Shown here piece after piece: positions 43,151 to 50,497 of a stretch of 64,000 bases of DNA. The position numbers and the translations under genes were made by a program. Source of the stretch: Rhodoflexus caldus (GTDB lineage: Bacteria; Bacteroidota; Bacteroidia; Cytophagales; Thermoflexibacteraceae); NCBI RefSeq assembly GCF_021206925.1, contig NZ_JAJPRF010000012.1, positions 1 to 64,000 of the forward strand, given 5' to 3'. Under the pieces are notes generated by a model, which was not told the DNA's origin, searched no databases, and worked only from the letters and a program-made list of their open reading frames with translations. Numbering within the stretch: the first letter of the stretch is position 1; each line of letters opens with the position of its first letter.

Positions 43151-44140
43151 TTACAACCTAAACGCCGCCGATGCGAACGACAACCCGCCGCCCGAACCTA
43201 CGAAAAATACCAAATCGCCTTTTTTGACGATGCCTTTTTGTACTGCGTCGTCAAACACCATCGGGATGCACGCCGAGCCGGTGTAGCCGTAACGCTGCAT
43301 GATGGTATGCGCCTTGTCTTTCGGCAGGTTGAGCCGCCCGAGCGTTTCCCAAATGCTGTTGATATTCAGTTGGGTAATGAAATATTGCTGCACGTCGGCA
43401 GGCTGTACGCCTATGCGCCCGCAGAGATGCCGAATCATCGCCGTCCATGTGTCGGGATTGATTTCTACGGGGAATTTTTTGACAAACTGCAACTGATGCG
43501 TTTTGGCTTGCAACACGGCTTCGGTTACGGGTTGGCGCGTGCCGCCTGCATAAATGCCCATCCAGTCGCAATACTGTCCCTGCGCAATCAGTTGCGAGGC
43601 TATGAAGCCTCTGTCGGTGTCAGCTTCTGCACCCAACACTACCGCACCCGCACCGTCGGCAAAGAGCGTAACGGTTTTTTTGTCGCGCTTGTTGAGGTGC
43701 TTGCTCATGGCATATGCACCTACGACCAATATTTTTTGGTACTGCTCATCGGCGCGGATGTATTTGGCGGCTACGTCCAGTGCGGTTACGAAGCCTGCGC
43801 AGGCACTGTTCAAATCAAACGCCCCCGAATTGACCGCCCCGAGTTGGTACTGCAATTTGGAAGCCGTAGAAGGCGAAATATATTCGGGCGTATCGGTTGC
43901 TACAATAATCAGGTTCAGTTCTTCGGGCGATACGTTGGCGGCTGCCAGTGCTTTTTGCGCCGCTTGCAGGCACAAATCGGACGTTGCCTCATCATCGCGA
44001 CACCAGCGGCGTTCGTAGATATGAACGTTTTGTTCCAACCAAGTGGCTACGTCTTCGCCGAGCAATTCGTTGAAGTAACTGTTGGGCAATACCCAGTCGG
44101 GGGCATAGCTGCCCGAACCTAAAATAACGGCATTGTTCAT
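43151..44140 (-). CDS. KAS III-like (FabH-fold) protein lacking catalytic His and Asn
   Basis: The 329-residue thiolase-fold protein keeps the nucleophile C114 (LNSACAGFVTALD) and the C-terminal loop GSGGGLSFASAAFRL. The position of the KAS III catalytic histidine (HQAN motif) reads ITQLN, so T256 replaces His; the asparagine of the GNTSAAS motif is Y286 in YGYTGSACIP. Both residues promote decarboxylation of malonyl groups in FabH, so ordinary condensation is unlikely. An acyltransferase role, or condensation of a non-malonyl partner, is possible. It lies between acyl-CoA ligase and SDR genes. Confidence 0.85.
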   Translation of the reverse strand: MNNAVILGSGSYAPDWVLPNSYFNELLGEDVATWLEQNVHIYERRWCRDDEATSDLCLQAAQKALAAANVSPEELNLIIVATDTPEYISPSTASKLQYQLGAVNSGAFDLNSACAGFVTALDVAAKYIRADEQYQKILVVGAYAMSKHLNKRDKKTVTLFADGAGAVVLGAEADTDRGFIASQLIAQGQYCDWMGIYAGGTRQPVTEAVLQAKTHQLQFVKKFPVEINPDTWTAMIRHLCGRIGVQPADVQQYFITQLNINSIWETLGRLNLPKDKAHTIMQRYGYTGSACIPMVFDDAVQKGIVKKGDLVFFVGSGGGLSFASAAFRL

Positions 44141-44168
44141 GTTTTTTGAATTTAAATGTTTGGGGATT

Positions 44169-44196
44169 GTAGAGACGCGATTAATCGCGTCCCTAC
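44169..44196. repeat. GTAGAGACGCGATTAATCGCGTCCCTAC-like hairpin
   Basis: The arms 44169-44182 and 44183-44196 pair over 13 of 14 positions around a central TTAA. It is related to the GTAGGGACA family and lies between the KAS III-like and SDR genes. Confidence 0.6.
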
Positions 44197-44219
44197 GTTA
44201 TCAATCGCACCCGATGCGA

Positions 44220-44960
44220 TTACAACGTCGCGCCGCCGTCCACGCTGATAACCGCCCCGTTGATATAGGCAGCCTCATCGGAAGCCAAAAAGGCATAGGC
44301 ATTGGCGATGTCTTCGGGTTGCCCCATGCGCCCCAGCGGCACACGCGAGGTGATTTGGTCTAAAATTTCCCGCGGAATGGTTTTTACCATATCGGTAGCA
44401 ATGAAGCCCGGCGCTACGGCGTTGCAGGTAACGCCCTTTCTGCCCAATTCTTTTGCCCACACTTTGGTCATCCCGATAACGCCCGATTTGGCTGCCACGT
44501 AGTTGGTTTGCCCGAAGTTGCCGTACAGCGCCACTACCGACGAGGTGTTGATAATCCGCCCGTAGTTTTGCGCCGTCATGTATTCGGAAACAATTTTGCC
44601 GCAATTGAATACGCCCGTCAGGTTTACGTCAATGACTTCTTGCCACTGCTGGGGTGTCATTTTTTTCAGCGAAGCATCGCGGGTAATGCCTGCGTTGTTA
44701 ATCAGAATGTCAATGCGACCGAAGGCAGCATGTACTTCTTTGGCTGCGGCTTCTACGGCGGCATAGTCGGCGGTATTGACTTTGTAAAACGCCACTTTTG
44801 TGCCTTTGTCCGAAAGTTCGGCGGCAAGTGCCGCGCCTGCGGTTTCGTTCATGTCCCAAATGGCAATGGCTGCACCTTCTGCGGCAAATTTGTAGCAGGC
44901 AACTTTCCCGATGCCGGCAGCCCCGCCCGTAATCACGGCGACTTTTCCTTGTAATTTCAT
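44220..44960 (-). CDS. Short-chain dehydrogenase, 3-oxoacyl reductase (FabG/PhaB-like)
   Basis: The 246-residue classical SDR has the NAD(P) site TGGAAGIG (residues 12-19), NNAG, catalytic Ser in INTSSVVALYGN, and Tyr/Lys in YVAAKSG, followed by NAVAPGFIATDM. The form matches 3-oxoacyl-ACP or acetoacetyl-CoA reductases. With the neighbouring ligase and KAS III-like protein it would reduce a 3-oxoacyl thioester. It is cytoplasmic, soluble and probably tetrameric as in the family. Confidence 0.9.
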   Translation of the reverse strand: MKLQGKVAVITGGAAGIGKVACYKFAAEGAAIAIWDMNETAGAALAAELSDKGTKVAFYKVNTADYAAVEAAAKEVHAAFGRIDILINNAGITRDASLKKMTPQQWQEVIDVNLTGVFNCGKIVSEYMTAQNYGRIINTSSVVALYGNFGQTNYVAAKSGVIGMTKVWAKELGRKGVTCNAVAPGFIATDMVKTIPREILDQITSRVPLGRMGQPEDIANAYAFLASDEAAYINGAVISVDGGATL

Positions 44961-44993
44961 GTTTGGTTACGATGTTTGATGGATGGTTTTTTC

Positions 44994-45024
44994 AACCTGA
45001 CAGGTTTCTAAAACCTGTCAGGTT
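44994..45024. repeat. Perfect AACCTGACAGGTTT inverted repeat
   Basis: AACCTGACAGGTTT (44994-45007) and AAACCTGTCAGGTT (45011-45024) pair exactly with a 3-base loop. Each arm is itself nearly palindromic, so a nested structure is possible. It lies downstream of the minus-strand TonB receptor. This is the clearest copy of the family. Confidence 0.7.
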
Positions 45025-45043
45025 TAGAAAAACGGTGAAAAAC

Positions 45044-47560
45044 TTATTTCTTGCTGCCGATGGCAGGGATGTTCACTTTCAATTCCAAGCTGTACAGGCG
45101 ACCAATAATCGGCGAAGCTACAAACTCATACACACGTGCGTTGAACAGGTTGGTAATTTGCCCCGAAAGCGTAACCACTTTGCCGAAGCGATAACCTGCC
45201 GATACGTCCACATTCACAAAACCGCCCAGCGGGCCGTAGTTAAAGGTACGACCGAATCGCGCATTTTCGCGAATACCCAATTCGGGGATGGTTTCAGAAG
45301 CTACGTTGATGCCTGAAAAGAAGTTGTAACGCTCTACCCAACGCGTAAAGATAGAACCGAACCATTTGCTGCTTGAATAATTCAGTGCTACGCTTGCTTT
45401 GTTGGCAGGGGTGTTAATCGGCAAGTCCAAATCCGTTACGCGACCGTCTTTGTTGCCGTCGTTGGCGGGGTCGTTTTTATCTAAGCTGTAACCGAACCAG
45501 CTATAGTTCAGTGCAGCACTCAATTGAGGGGTAAAGGCATAAGTAACGCCTAAGTCAGCGCCGTAGGTTTGAACGTTACCGAAGTTGAGATAGGTCAGTA
45601 CCAGAGGTGCGCCCGTGGCAGGTGTGCCGGGTATTACCTGATTCATCGGTACGCCGCCGCGCTGCGTTACGGTGCGTCCGTTGGTGGCAATGTTCAGCGC
45701 AGGGCTGAGGAAGTCACGGGATGTGTTGTGATAAGCGTTTACGTCAATGAACAGATTTTTGCCGATGGTTCCTTTGTAACCCACTTCAAAAGTGCTGATT
45801 TTTTCAACCTTCAAGCCGGGGATTTGCGTACCGTCGCTGAGAGTGTAGCCGCTGCCGTTGCCCAGCAACAAACCGCCAAAGATATTGGCTTCCAAGTTCA
45901 AGATGGTAGGGGCTGAAATACCTTGTCCGTAGGTAATGCGGGCAGTACCGCTTTTAAAGGTTTTGGTAATTGCCGCTTTGGGGATGAAGTTAAAGCCGTA
46001 CAAATCGTGATTGTCGGCGCGGGCTGCCACGGTCGCTTTGAAGCCGTTGCCCAGCGAACGGTCAATTTGTGCGTAGAAGCCTACTTGGTCAATCACGATT
46101 GCACCTTTGGCATCCAGCAGATAGGTGTTATAGCTCTGCGCAATATCGCGTTGGAACTGCGTACCTACGACTACGTCAAACCCTGCAAAGTTGTTGTTGT
46201 ACTGCACCTCACCGTTCCAGCGGCGCGAATCGTCGCGGAAAAGTGCACCGCGATTCAAGGCTACGCCAATGGTAGGTGAAATACCGAACCATTGCTCATT
46301 CATCGCACGACGGCGGGCTTCTGCCTCAGGGAATCCTGCATCGCGGAACGAGATATAGTTTTGCGTGCGTTGGTTCATGGCATAGGTGTCATCAGTTTTA
46401 GAAATGGTGTGATACACCTGTGCAAACACACGCGGCGACACATAGCGCAAATGCAGGTAATGAATTTGCCAATCTTTGATTTGGTTGCGTCCCGCGTTAG
46501 TTACGCCGATGTTGTTGCTGTTGCTGCCGCCGTATGCCAAAATCAAATCTGAGTCGTCAGTGATAGAGTAGTATAAGGCTGCTTCACCGCGTAAACTGTT
46601 GAATCTTCTATCTAAATCCAGTTCGGGAATAGCAGTAAATCTTGCTGGAACAGCACCGCCCGTGAAGGTTGGGAAGGCAGTATTGTTGAAATAAACAGTG
46701 TCATTGTAAGCAAATTCTTCACCTTCGGTATATTCGGCTGATAGTTTGAAGGCAAATTTTTTGCTCAATACCTGTGCATGGCGCAAGCGGGCTGTCATTA
46801 CACTTTGGTTGCCTACGCCCAGCGCAACGGTTGTACCTTGCGAGGTGCGCGGGTCTTTGCTGATGGTGTTCACCAAACCGTTGTGCGCGTTAGGGCCGTA
46901 CAAAGCCGAAGAAGGGCCTAACACGATTTCCACGCGCTCTACGTCTTCTTTCACTACGGTACTAAGCGCGCCGAGCGGCAAGCCTGTTGCAATCAGCGTA
47001 GAAAGCCGACCGTCGTTCATTTGCAGGTTTTTGGGGTTAAATGCCGAGTTGAAACCGCGTACGTTGATACCCACACCCAAAACGCCCGAGCGCACATAGT
47101 CCACGCCTTTCTGACGCGCCAGCAGTTCGCCCACGTTGAACGAAGGCAGTTCGCTGATTTCTTTCGCACCGAAAGTAACGATGGTGGCAGGGGCTTCGGT
47201 GAGTTTTTCAGGGCGACGCGAAGCGGAAATAATCACTTCCTGACCTACCAGCGCGCCTTCTACCATGGCAACGTCCAAAGTAGTGGTCTGCCCTGCCGTA
47301 ACGGTAACGGTATGGTCTTGGGTCTCATAACCGATGAACGAAATGCGCAATTTGTACGTGCCGGGCTTGATGCTGATGGAATACTTGCCCGTGGCATCGG
47401 TTGTGCTGCCCGTAATAGAGCCGACCACAATCACCGAAGCACCGATGAGCGGTTCGTTGTTTGTCGTAACAGTGCCCGTAATGGTACCGTTTTGTGCCCA
47501 TGCCTGCACCGCACCGAGCAGCAGGGCAACCGCGAGTAGAAAAGTTTTCATCATTTTCAT
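45044..47560 (-). CDS. TonB-dependent outer membrane receptor
   Basis: The 838-residue receptor has a signal peptide (MKTFLLAVALLLGAVQAWAQ), a carboxypeptidase-regulatory-like domain (about 25-105: TITGTVTTNNEPLIGASVIVVG), a plug (about 115-235, with RRPEKLTEAPATIVTFGA and VGINVRGFNSAFNPKNLQMNDGR) and a barrel ending at about residue 825, with a short basic tail IPAIGSKK. The plug resembles vitamin or siderophore receptors more than SusC, and no SusD gene is present. The ligand is unknown. It is between the SDR gene and the lipoprotein hydrolase on the same strand. Confidence 0.9.
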   Translation of the reverse strand: MKMMKTFLLAVALLLGAVQAWAQNGTITGTVTTNNEPLIGASVIVVGSITGSTTDATGKYSISIKPGTYKLRISFIGYETQDHTVTVTAGQTTTLDVAMVEGALVGQEVIISASRRPEKLTEAPATIVTFGAKEISELPSFNVGELLARQKGVDYVRSGVLGVGINVRGFNSAFNPKNLQMNDGRLSTLIATGLPLGALSTVVKEDVERVEIVLGPSSALYGPNAHNGLVNTISKDPRTSQGTTVALGVGNQSVMTARLRHAQVLSKKFAFKLSAEYTEGEEFAYNDTVYFNNTAFPTFTGGAVPARFTAIPELDLDRRFNSLRGEAALYYSITDDSDLILAYGGSNSNNIGVTNAGRNQIKDWQIHYLHLRYVSPRVFAQVYHTISKTDDTYAMNQRTQNYISFRDAGFPEAEARRRAMNEQWFGISPTIGVALNRGALFRDDSRRWNGEVQYNNNFAGFDVVVGTQFQRDIAQSYNTYLLDAKGAIVIDQVGFYAQIDRSLGNGFKATVAARADNHDLYGFNFIPKAAITKTFKSGTARITYGQGISAPTILNLEANIFGGLLLGNGSGYTLSDGTQIPGLKVEKISTFEVGYKGTIGKNLFIDVNAYHNTSRDFLSPALNIATNGRTVTQRGGVPMNQVIPGTPATGAPLVLTYLNFGNVQTYGADLGVTYAFTPQLSAALNYSWFGYSLDKNDPANDGNKDGRVTDLDLPINTPANKASVALNYSSSKWFGSIFTRWVERYNFFSGINVASETIPELGIRENARFGRTFNYGPLGGFVNVDVSAGYRFGKVVTLSGQITNLFNARVYEFVASPIIGRLYSLELKVNIPAIGSKK

Positions 47561-47620
47561 GTTTTTACTTGATTTTCAAAGGTTTGTATAAATTGATTTT
47601 CTGTTATTTCGCTGAATCTA

Positions 47621-47662
47621 CTGTTAGGGATTGCCCTGTTAGCAGTCGGCAGACCCTAACAG
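47621..47662 (-). terminator. Candidate terminator after the lipoprotein hydrolase
   Basis: CTGTTAGGG (47621-47629) pairs with CCCTAACAG (47654-47662) around a 24-base loop, directly after the minus-strand stop at 47667. The stem is short and no T run is clear. Confidence 0.4.
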
Positions 47663-47666
47663 CGGT

Positions 47667-48638
47667 TTATTGCGGTTTATTCAAAAACTGCCGAATTTCT
47701 GCCGCTACTGCCTGCGGTTTTTCAAAGGTCAGCAAATGCCCCGCTTCGGGAATCATCACCAAGCGGGCATCGGGCAGTGCCTTTGTGCCTTCTTCGGCTA
47801 CTTGTTGCGTGGTTAAGTCCTTGTGCATCAATCGGTTGGGAATCAGCATATCGTTCGCCCCGAACAGCACCAGCGTTTTTTGGCGGATATTGGGCAGTTG
47901 CTCTCTGACGGGATGGTCTAACATGCCCTTTACACCATTGGCAACCGTTTGGCAATATGCCTCAAAGCCATAGCTGTTGCGCATCGCCAACCGTTCCTGA
48001 ATCAGTTGCTCTGCCTGTGGCGGCATTTGAAAGAAGTTGGCTTCAAAGCTCTTGCGGATTTCTTCCTCACCCTGCTTGGCGAAAAAATCGGCAGTGGCAA
48101 AGGACTTCATCGCATAGCCTTCCGTTGCGCTGAATGTTTCAAAACCTGCGGGGGCAGCCAGCACCAACGCCGCTATTTTATCGGGTGCTTTCAGTGCGGC
48201 AACCATTGCAATTTGCCCGCCCATGCTGTGCCCTGCCAGCACAACGGTTTTGAGCTGCAAAGCATTGATGAGGTGCAACACCGCATCGGCGTAAAAATCC
48301 ATGAAGTCATCGGCTTTGAATTCGGCACGCGACGACTTGCCGTAGCCGGGCAAATCAACCGCAATACATCGCACCGAACCTTTCAGCGAGTCGGCAACGG
48401 CTTCCCAATGTTTCAGGTAGCCGCCCAGCCCGTGGATGAATACAATTGCCGTATCGCCTGCGCCTTCGTCGGTATAAGCCATTTTATAGCCTTTCGGATA
48501 TTCGGTTTCTTTCACGGCGAAGGCATACTGCGGCGCAAAAGGCGGACGCTTGTCGTTGGCGCTGTCCCAAGCAAGTTCCGCACTGCCACCGCAGGCGGCG
48601 AACAGGACAAACAGCAAGAAAAACGGGATGAGTTTCAT
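47667..48638 (-). CDS. Alpha/beta-hydrolase lipoprotein
   Basis: The 323-residue protein has a lipoprotein signal with lipobox LFAAC and an alpha/beta-hydrolase domain (about residues 55-320). The oxyanion region is FIHGLGG, the nucleophile Ser is in AGHSMGGQ, the acid is Asp in LFGANDMLIP, and the His is in EAGHLLTFEKP. A cap domain lies at about 190-245. It probably hydrolyses an ester or lipid at the periplasmic or outer face of the envelope. Between a TonB receptor and a sodium symporter, it could process an imported ester, but this is only suggestive. Confidence 0.88.
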   Translation of the reverse strand: MKLIPFFLLFVLFAACGGSAELAWDSANDKRPPFAPQYAFAVKETEYPKGYKMAYTDEGAGDTAIVFIHGLGGYLKHWEAVADSLKGSVRCIAVDLPGYGKSSRAEFKADDFMDFYADAVLHLINALQLKTVVLAGHSMGGQIAMVAALKAPDKIAALVLAAPAGFETFSATEGYAMKSFATADFFAKQGEEEIRKSFEANFFQMPPQAEQLIQERLAMRNSYGFEAYCQTVANGVKGMLDHPVREQLPNIRQKTLVLFGANDMLIPNRLMHKDLTTQQVAEEGTKALPDARLVMIPEAGHLLTFEKPQAVAAEIRQFLNKPQ

Positions 48639-48673
48639 ATGGGTTGTCGGTTTGTTTTTTGGGTTTTTTTAGA

Positions 48674-48717
48674 ATGCTGATAACAGCGGATGACGCGGAT
48701 TTACACCGATTTTTTTT
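48674..48717. repeat. Dispersed GCGGATTTACAC tract, copy 4, containing a stop codon
   Basis: ATGCTGATAACAGCGGATG followed by ACGCGGATTTACACCGAT and a T run is the best copy of this tract. The stop codon of the symporter gene (complement of 48701-48703) lies in it. Confidence 0.55.
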
Positions 48718-50245
48718 CGTGTACGGACAGGGCATGCCCTGTCCCTGCCCAATACAACACCCCCGCCACCGCCACCGCCGACAGAATCGCCAGCGCGGCG
48801 GCAATGCCCGGGTTGCGCACGGGTGCTTCCATGTAGGGGGTAAGCCTGCCGTAATACACCGCAAAATGCACCACCGTAGCCGTTACCGCACCTGCCACAG
48901 GCACACGCAGCGGAACGTTTTTAACGAATGTGCCGAACAAAACGGGTACAAAAGCCGCCGAGAAATACGCATACACGCCGTTTTGTGCAAAAATGCCTAC
49001 GCTCAAATCGGGTGCAACCAACTGCTGCCACGATACCAGCACCGCCAGCACGCCCAGCACCACAATCACCAAGCGGTTCAACAAAATAGCGGGAATCAAC
49101 CCTTGCGGATTTTGCTCATCGCGGATGAGCCACTTGCCCGCCAACGGTTTGAGCAAATCGCTGCTGATGGATGTAGAAAGCGACTGAATCAAGCCTTCCA
49201 GCGTGGACAGCCCTGCGGAAATCAGCCCCAACACCACAATCAGCCCCACATACACGGGAAATTCGCTCACCACGTAGGCGGAAAGTATGCCGTCCAGAGG
49301 TACAGCCTGACCGTTAATGGTCAAATCGGGGAAGCGCAGGCGAGCATATAAGCCCGCAAATACCACGAAGAAAAACAAGATTTCCACCAGCACGCCCGTT
49401 AGCAAATAGCGATTCACGTCTTTATCGTTTTTGAGCAACAGCGAGCGCGTAATGATGTGCGGCTGACAAACAATTGCCACCCCTACCACCAATTGGCAAA
49501 ATGCCACCTCAAACCAATCGCGGAACAGGTAAGATTGCGGGTTTAGCGGCGCGGTGAGCAGCGGGTCAATTGCCGCGAGCTTGTCCATGAAGCCCTTCAC
49601 GCCTGCCGAAAAATGCTCATAGCCCGAAGTAAGCAATATAACGGCAACTGCTATCATCAGCAGCGCCTGAATCATGTTCGTATAAACCATGGAATTAGCC
49701 CCGCCAAACATCATGTAACCGAAAATAAAAACCACGATGCCAATCAGCACGGGCAGTTCGGGCAGGTTCAGCGTTTGCGAAATGACCTTGGTCAGCCCCA
49801 CACAAATCAGCACAATAAAGGTGAGCAGCAACAGCGACAGCACGGCAAAAAACATGGCAAAAGCAGGGCTGCCGTAGCGCGTGCCAATCCATTGCGCCAT
49901 GGTGAGTGCCTTTACGCTCATGCCCACCTTGCGAAAACCTTTGGTGAGAACAACCAGCGAAACCAGCGCCCCCAGCGGCAACATCACCGCCATAGAAAGT
50001 ACGCCGCTGATGCCGTAAAAAGCCACAAAACCCGGATTGATGATGAATGTGGCGGCAGAGGTCATAGAGGCAGCCAGCGAAAGCCCCACCGCTACGGGCG
50101 AAAACAACACGCTGCCCACCGCATAGTCGGAAAGGTTGGTGATTTTACGTGCGCCGCGCACAACAAAAAACAGAATCAGCAAGGCATACGCCGCTATACT
50201 GACCCAACCGGCAATCACTAATTGTTCGGAAGCAAGTTCAGTCAT
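48701..50245 (-). CDS. Sodium:solute symporter (SSS family)
   Basis: The 514-residue protein has 13 predicted membrane helices and SSS signatures: YAVGSVLFSPVAVGLSLAAS, MTSAATFIINPGFV, and LIVVLGLISAGLSTLEGLIQSLSTSISSDL, the sodium-site helix. It takes up an organic solute, possibly a carboxylate or vitamin, with sodium. ATG 50245 is chosen; a GTG 18 codons earlier would place weak sequence before the first helix. The last residues (about GTGHALSVHEKKSV) are encoded by two intergenic repeats, so the native C-terminus was probably replaced. Confidence 0.88.
   Translation of the reverse strand: MTELASEQLVIAGWVSIAAYALLILFFVVRGARKITNLSDYAVGSVLFSPVAVGLSLAASMTSAATFIINPGFVAFYGISGVLSMAVMLPLGALVSLVVLTKGFRKVGMSVKALTMAQWIGTRYGSPAFAMFFAVLSLLLLTFIVLICVGLTKVISQTLNLPELPVLIGIVVFIFGYMMFGGANSMVYTNMIQALLMIAVAVILLTSGYEHFSAGVKGFMDKLAAIDPLLTAPLNPQSYLFRDWFEVAFCQLVVGVAIVCQPHIITRSLLLKNDKDVNRYLLTGVLVEILFFFVVFAGLYARLRFPDLTINGQAVPLDGILSAYVVSEFPVYVGLIVVLGLISAGLSTLEGLIQSLSTSISSDLLKPLAGKWLIRDEQNPQGLIPAILLNRLVIVVLGVLAVLVSWQQLVAPDLSVGIFAQNGVYAYFSAAFVPVLFGTFVKNVPLRVPVAGAVTATVVHFAVYYGRLTPYMEAPVRNPGIAAALAILSAVAVAGVLYWAGTGHALSVHEKKSV
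48721..48748. repeat. GTAGGGACAGGGCA-type hairpin inside a coding end
   Basis: GTACGGACAGGGCA (48721-48734) pairs with TGCCCTGTCCCTGC (48735-48748) with few mismatches. It lies within the final codons of the symporter gene, next to the tract at 48674-48717. Confidence 0.55.
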
Positions 50246-50309
50246 TTCATTTTCAGATTTACCGACGGTGTCTGAGGCATTTTGGAACACGAATTTCACC
50301 GTGTATCAT

Positions 50310-50333
50310 GTAGGGACAGGGTGCGCCCTTGCC
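50310..50333. repeat. Partial GTAGGGACAGGG repeat
   Basis: GTAGGGACAGGGTGCGCCC is a decayed half of the hairpin family, upstream of the symporter gene. Confidence 0.4.
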
Positions 50334-50456
50334 AATCAACATCGTACGATACCGAAAATAGAAAAACGAAAAATACCGTGCTTTTAAAACTTGCCAACGG
50401 CAGCTTGGGGCAGGCGAACGGCGGCAATTTTTGGGGTGAATGAATGGGCAGTGAGC

Positions 50457-50464
50457 TAAATTTG
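50457..50464 (+). promoter_or_regulatory. -7 element of the uvrC gene
   Basis: TAAATTTG matches TAnnTTTG, with TTTTTG at 50428-50433 as a 23-base-distant -33 element. It would start transcription near 50471, which argues against the two in-frame ATGs at 50444 and 50468. Confidence 0.45.
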
Positions 50465-50497
50465 CACATGCAGGAACAGGAAGAACGCAGCGAACTA

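Noticed and set aside
41563-48638. OleABCD-like olefin or beta-lactone cluster (thiolase-fold, ligase, SDR, alpha/beta-hydrolase)
   Set aside because: The SDR is a 246-residue classical FabG type, not the long OleD type; the thiolase-fold protein lacks the His and Asn needed for OleA; the hydrolase is a lipoprotein beyond a TonB receptor gene.
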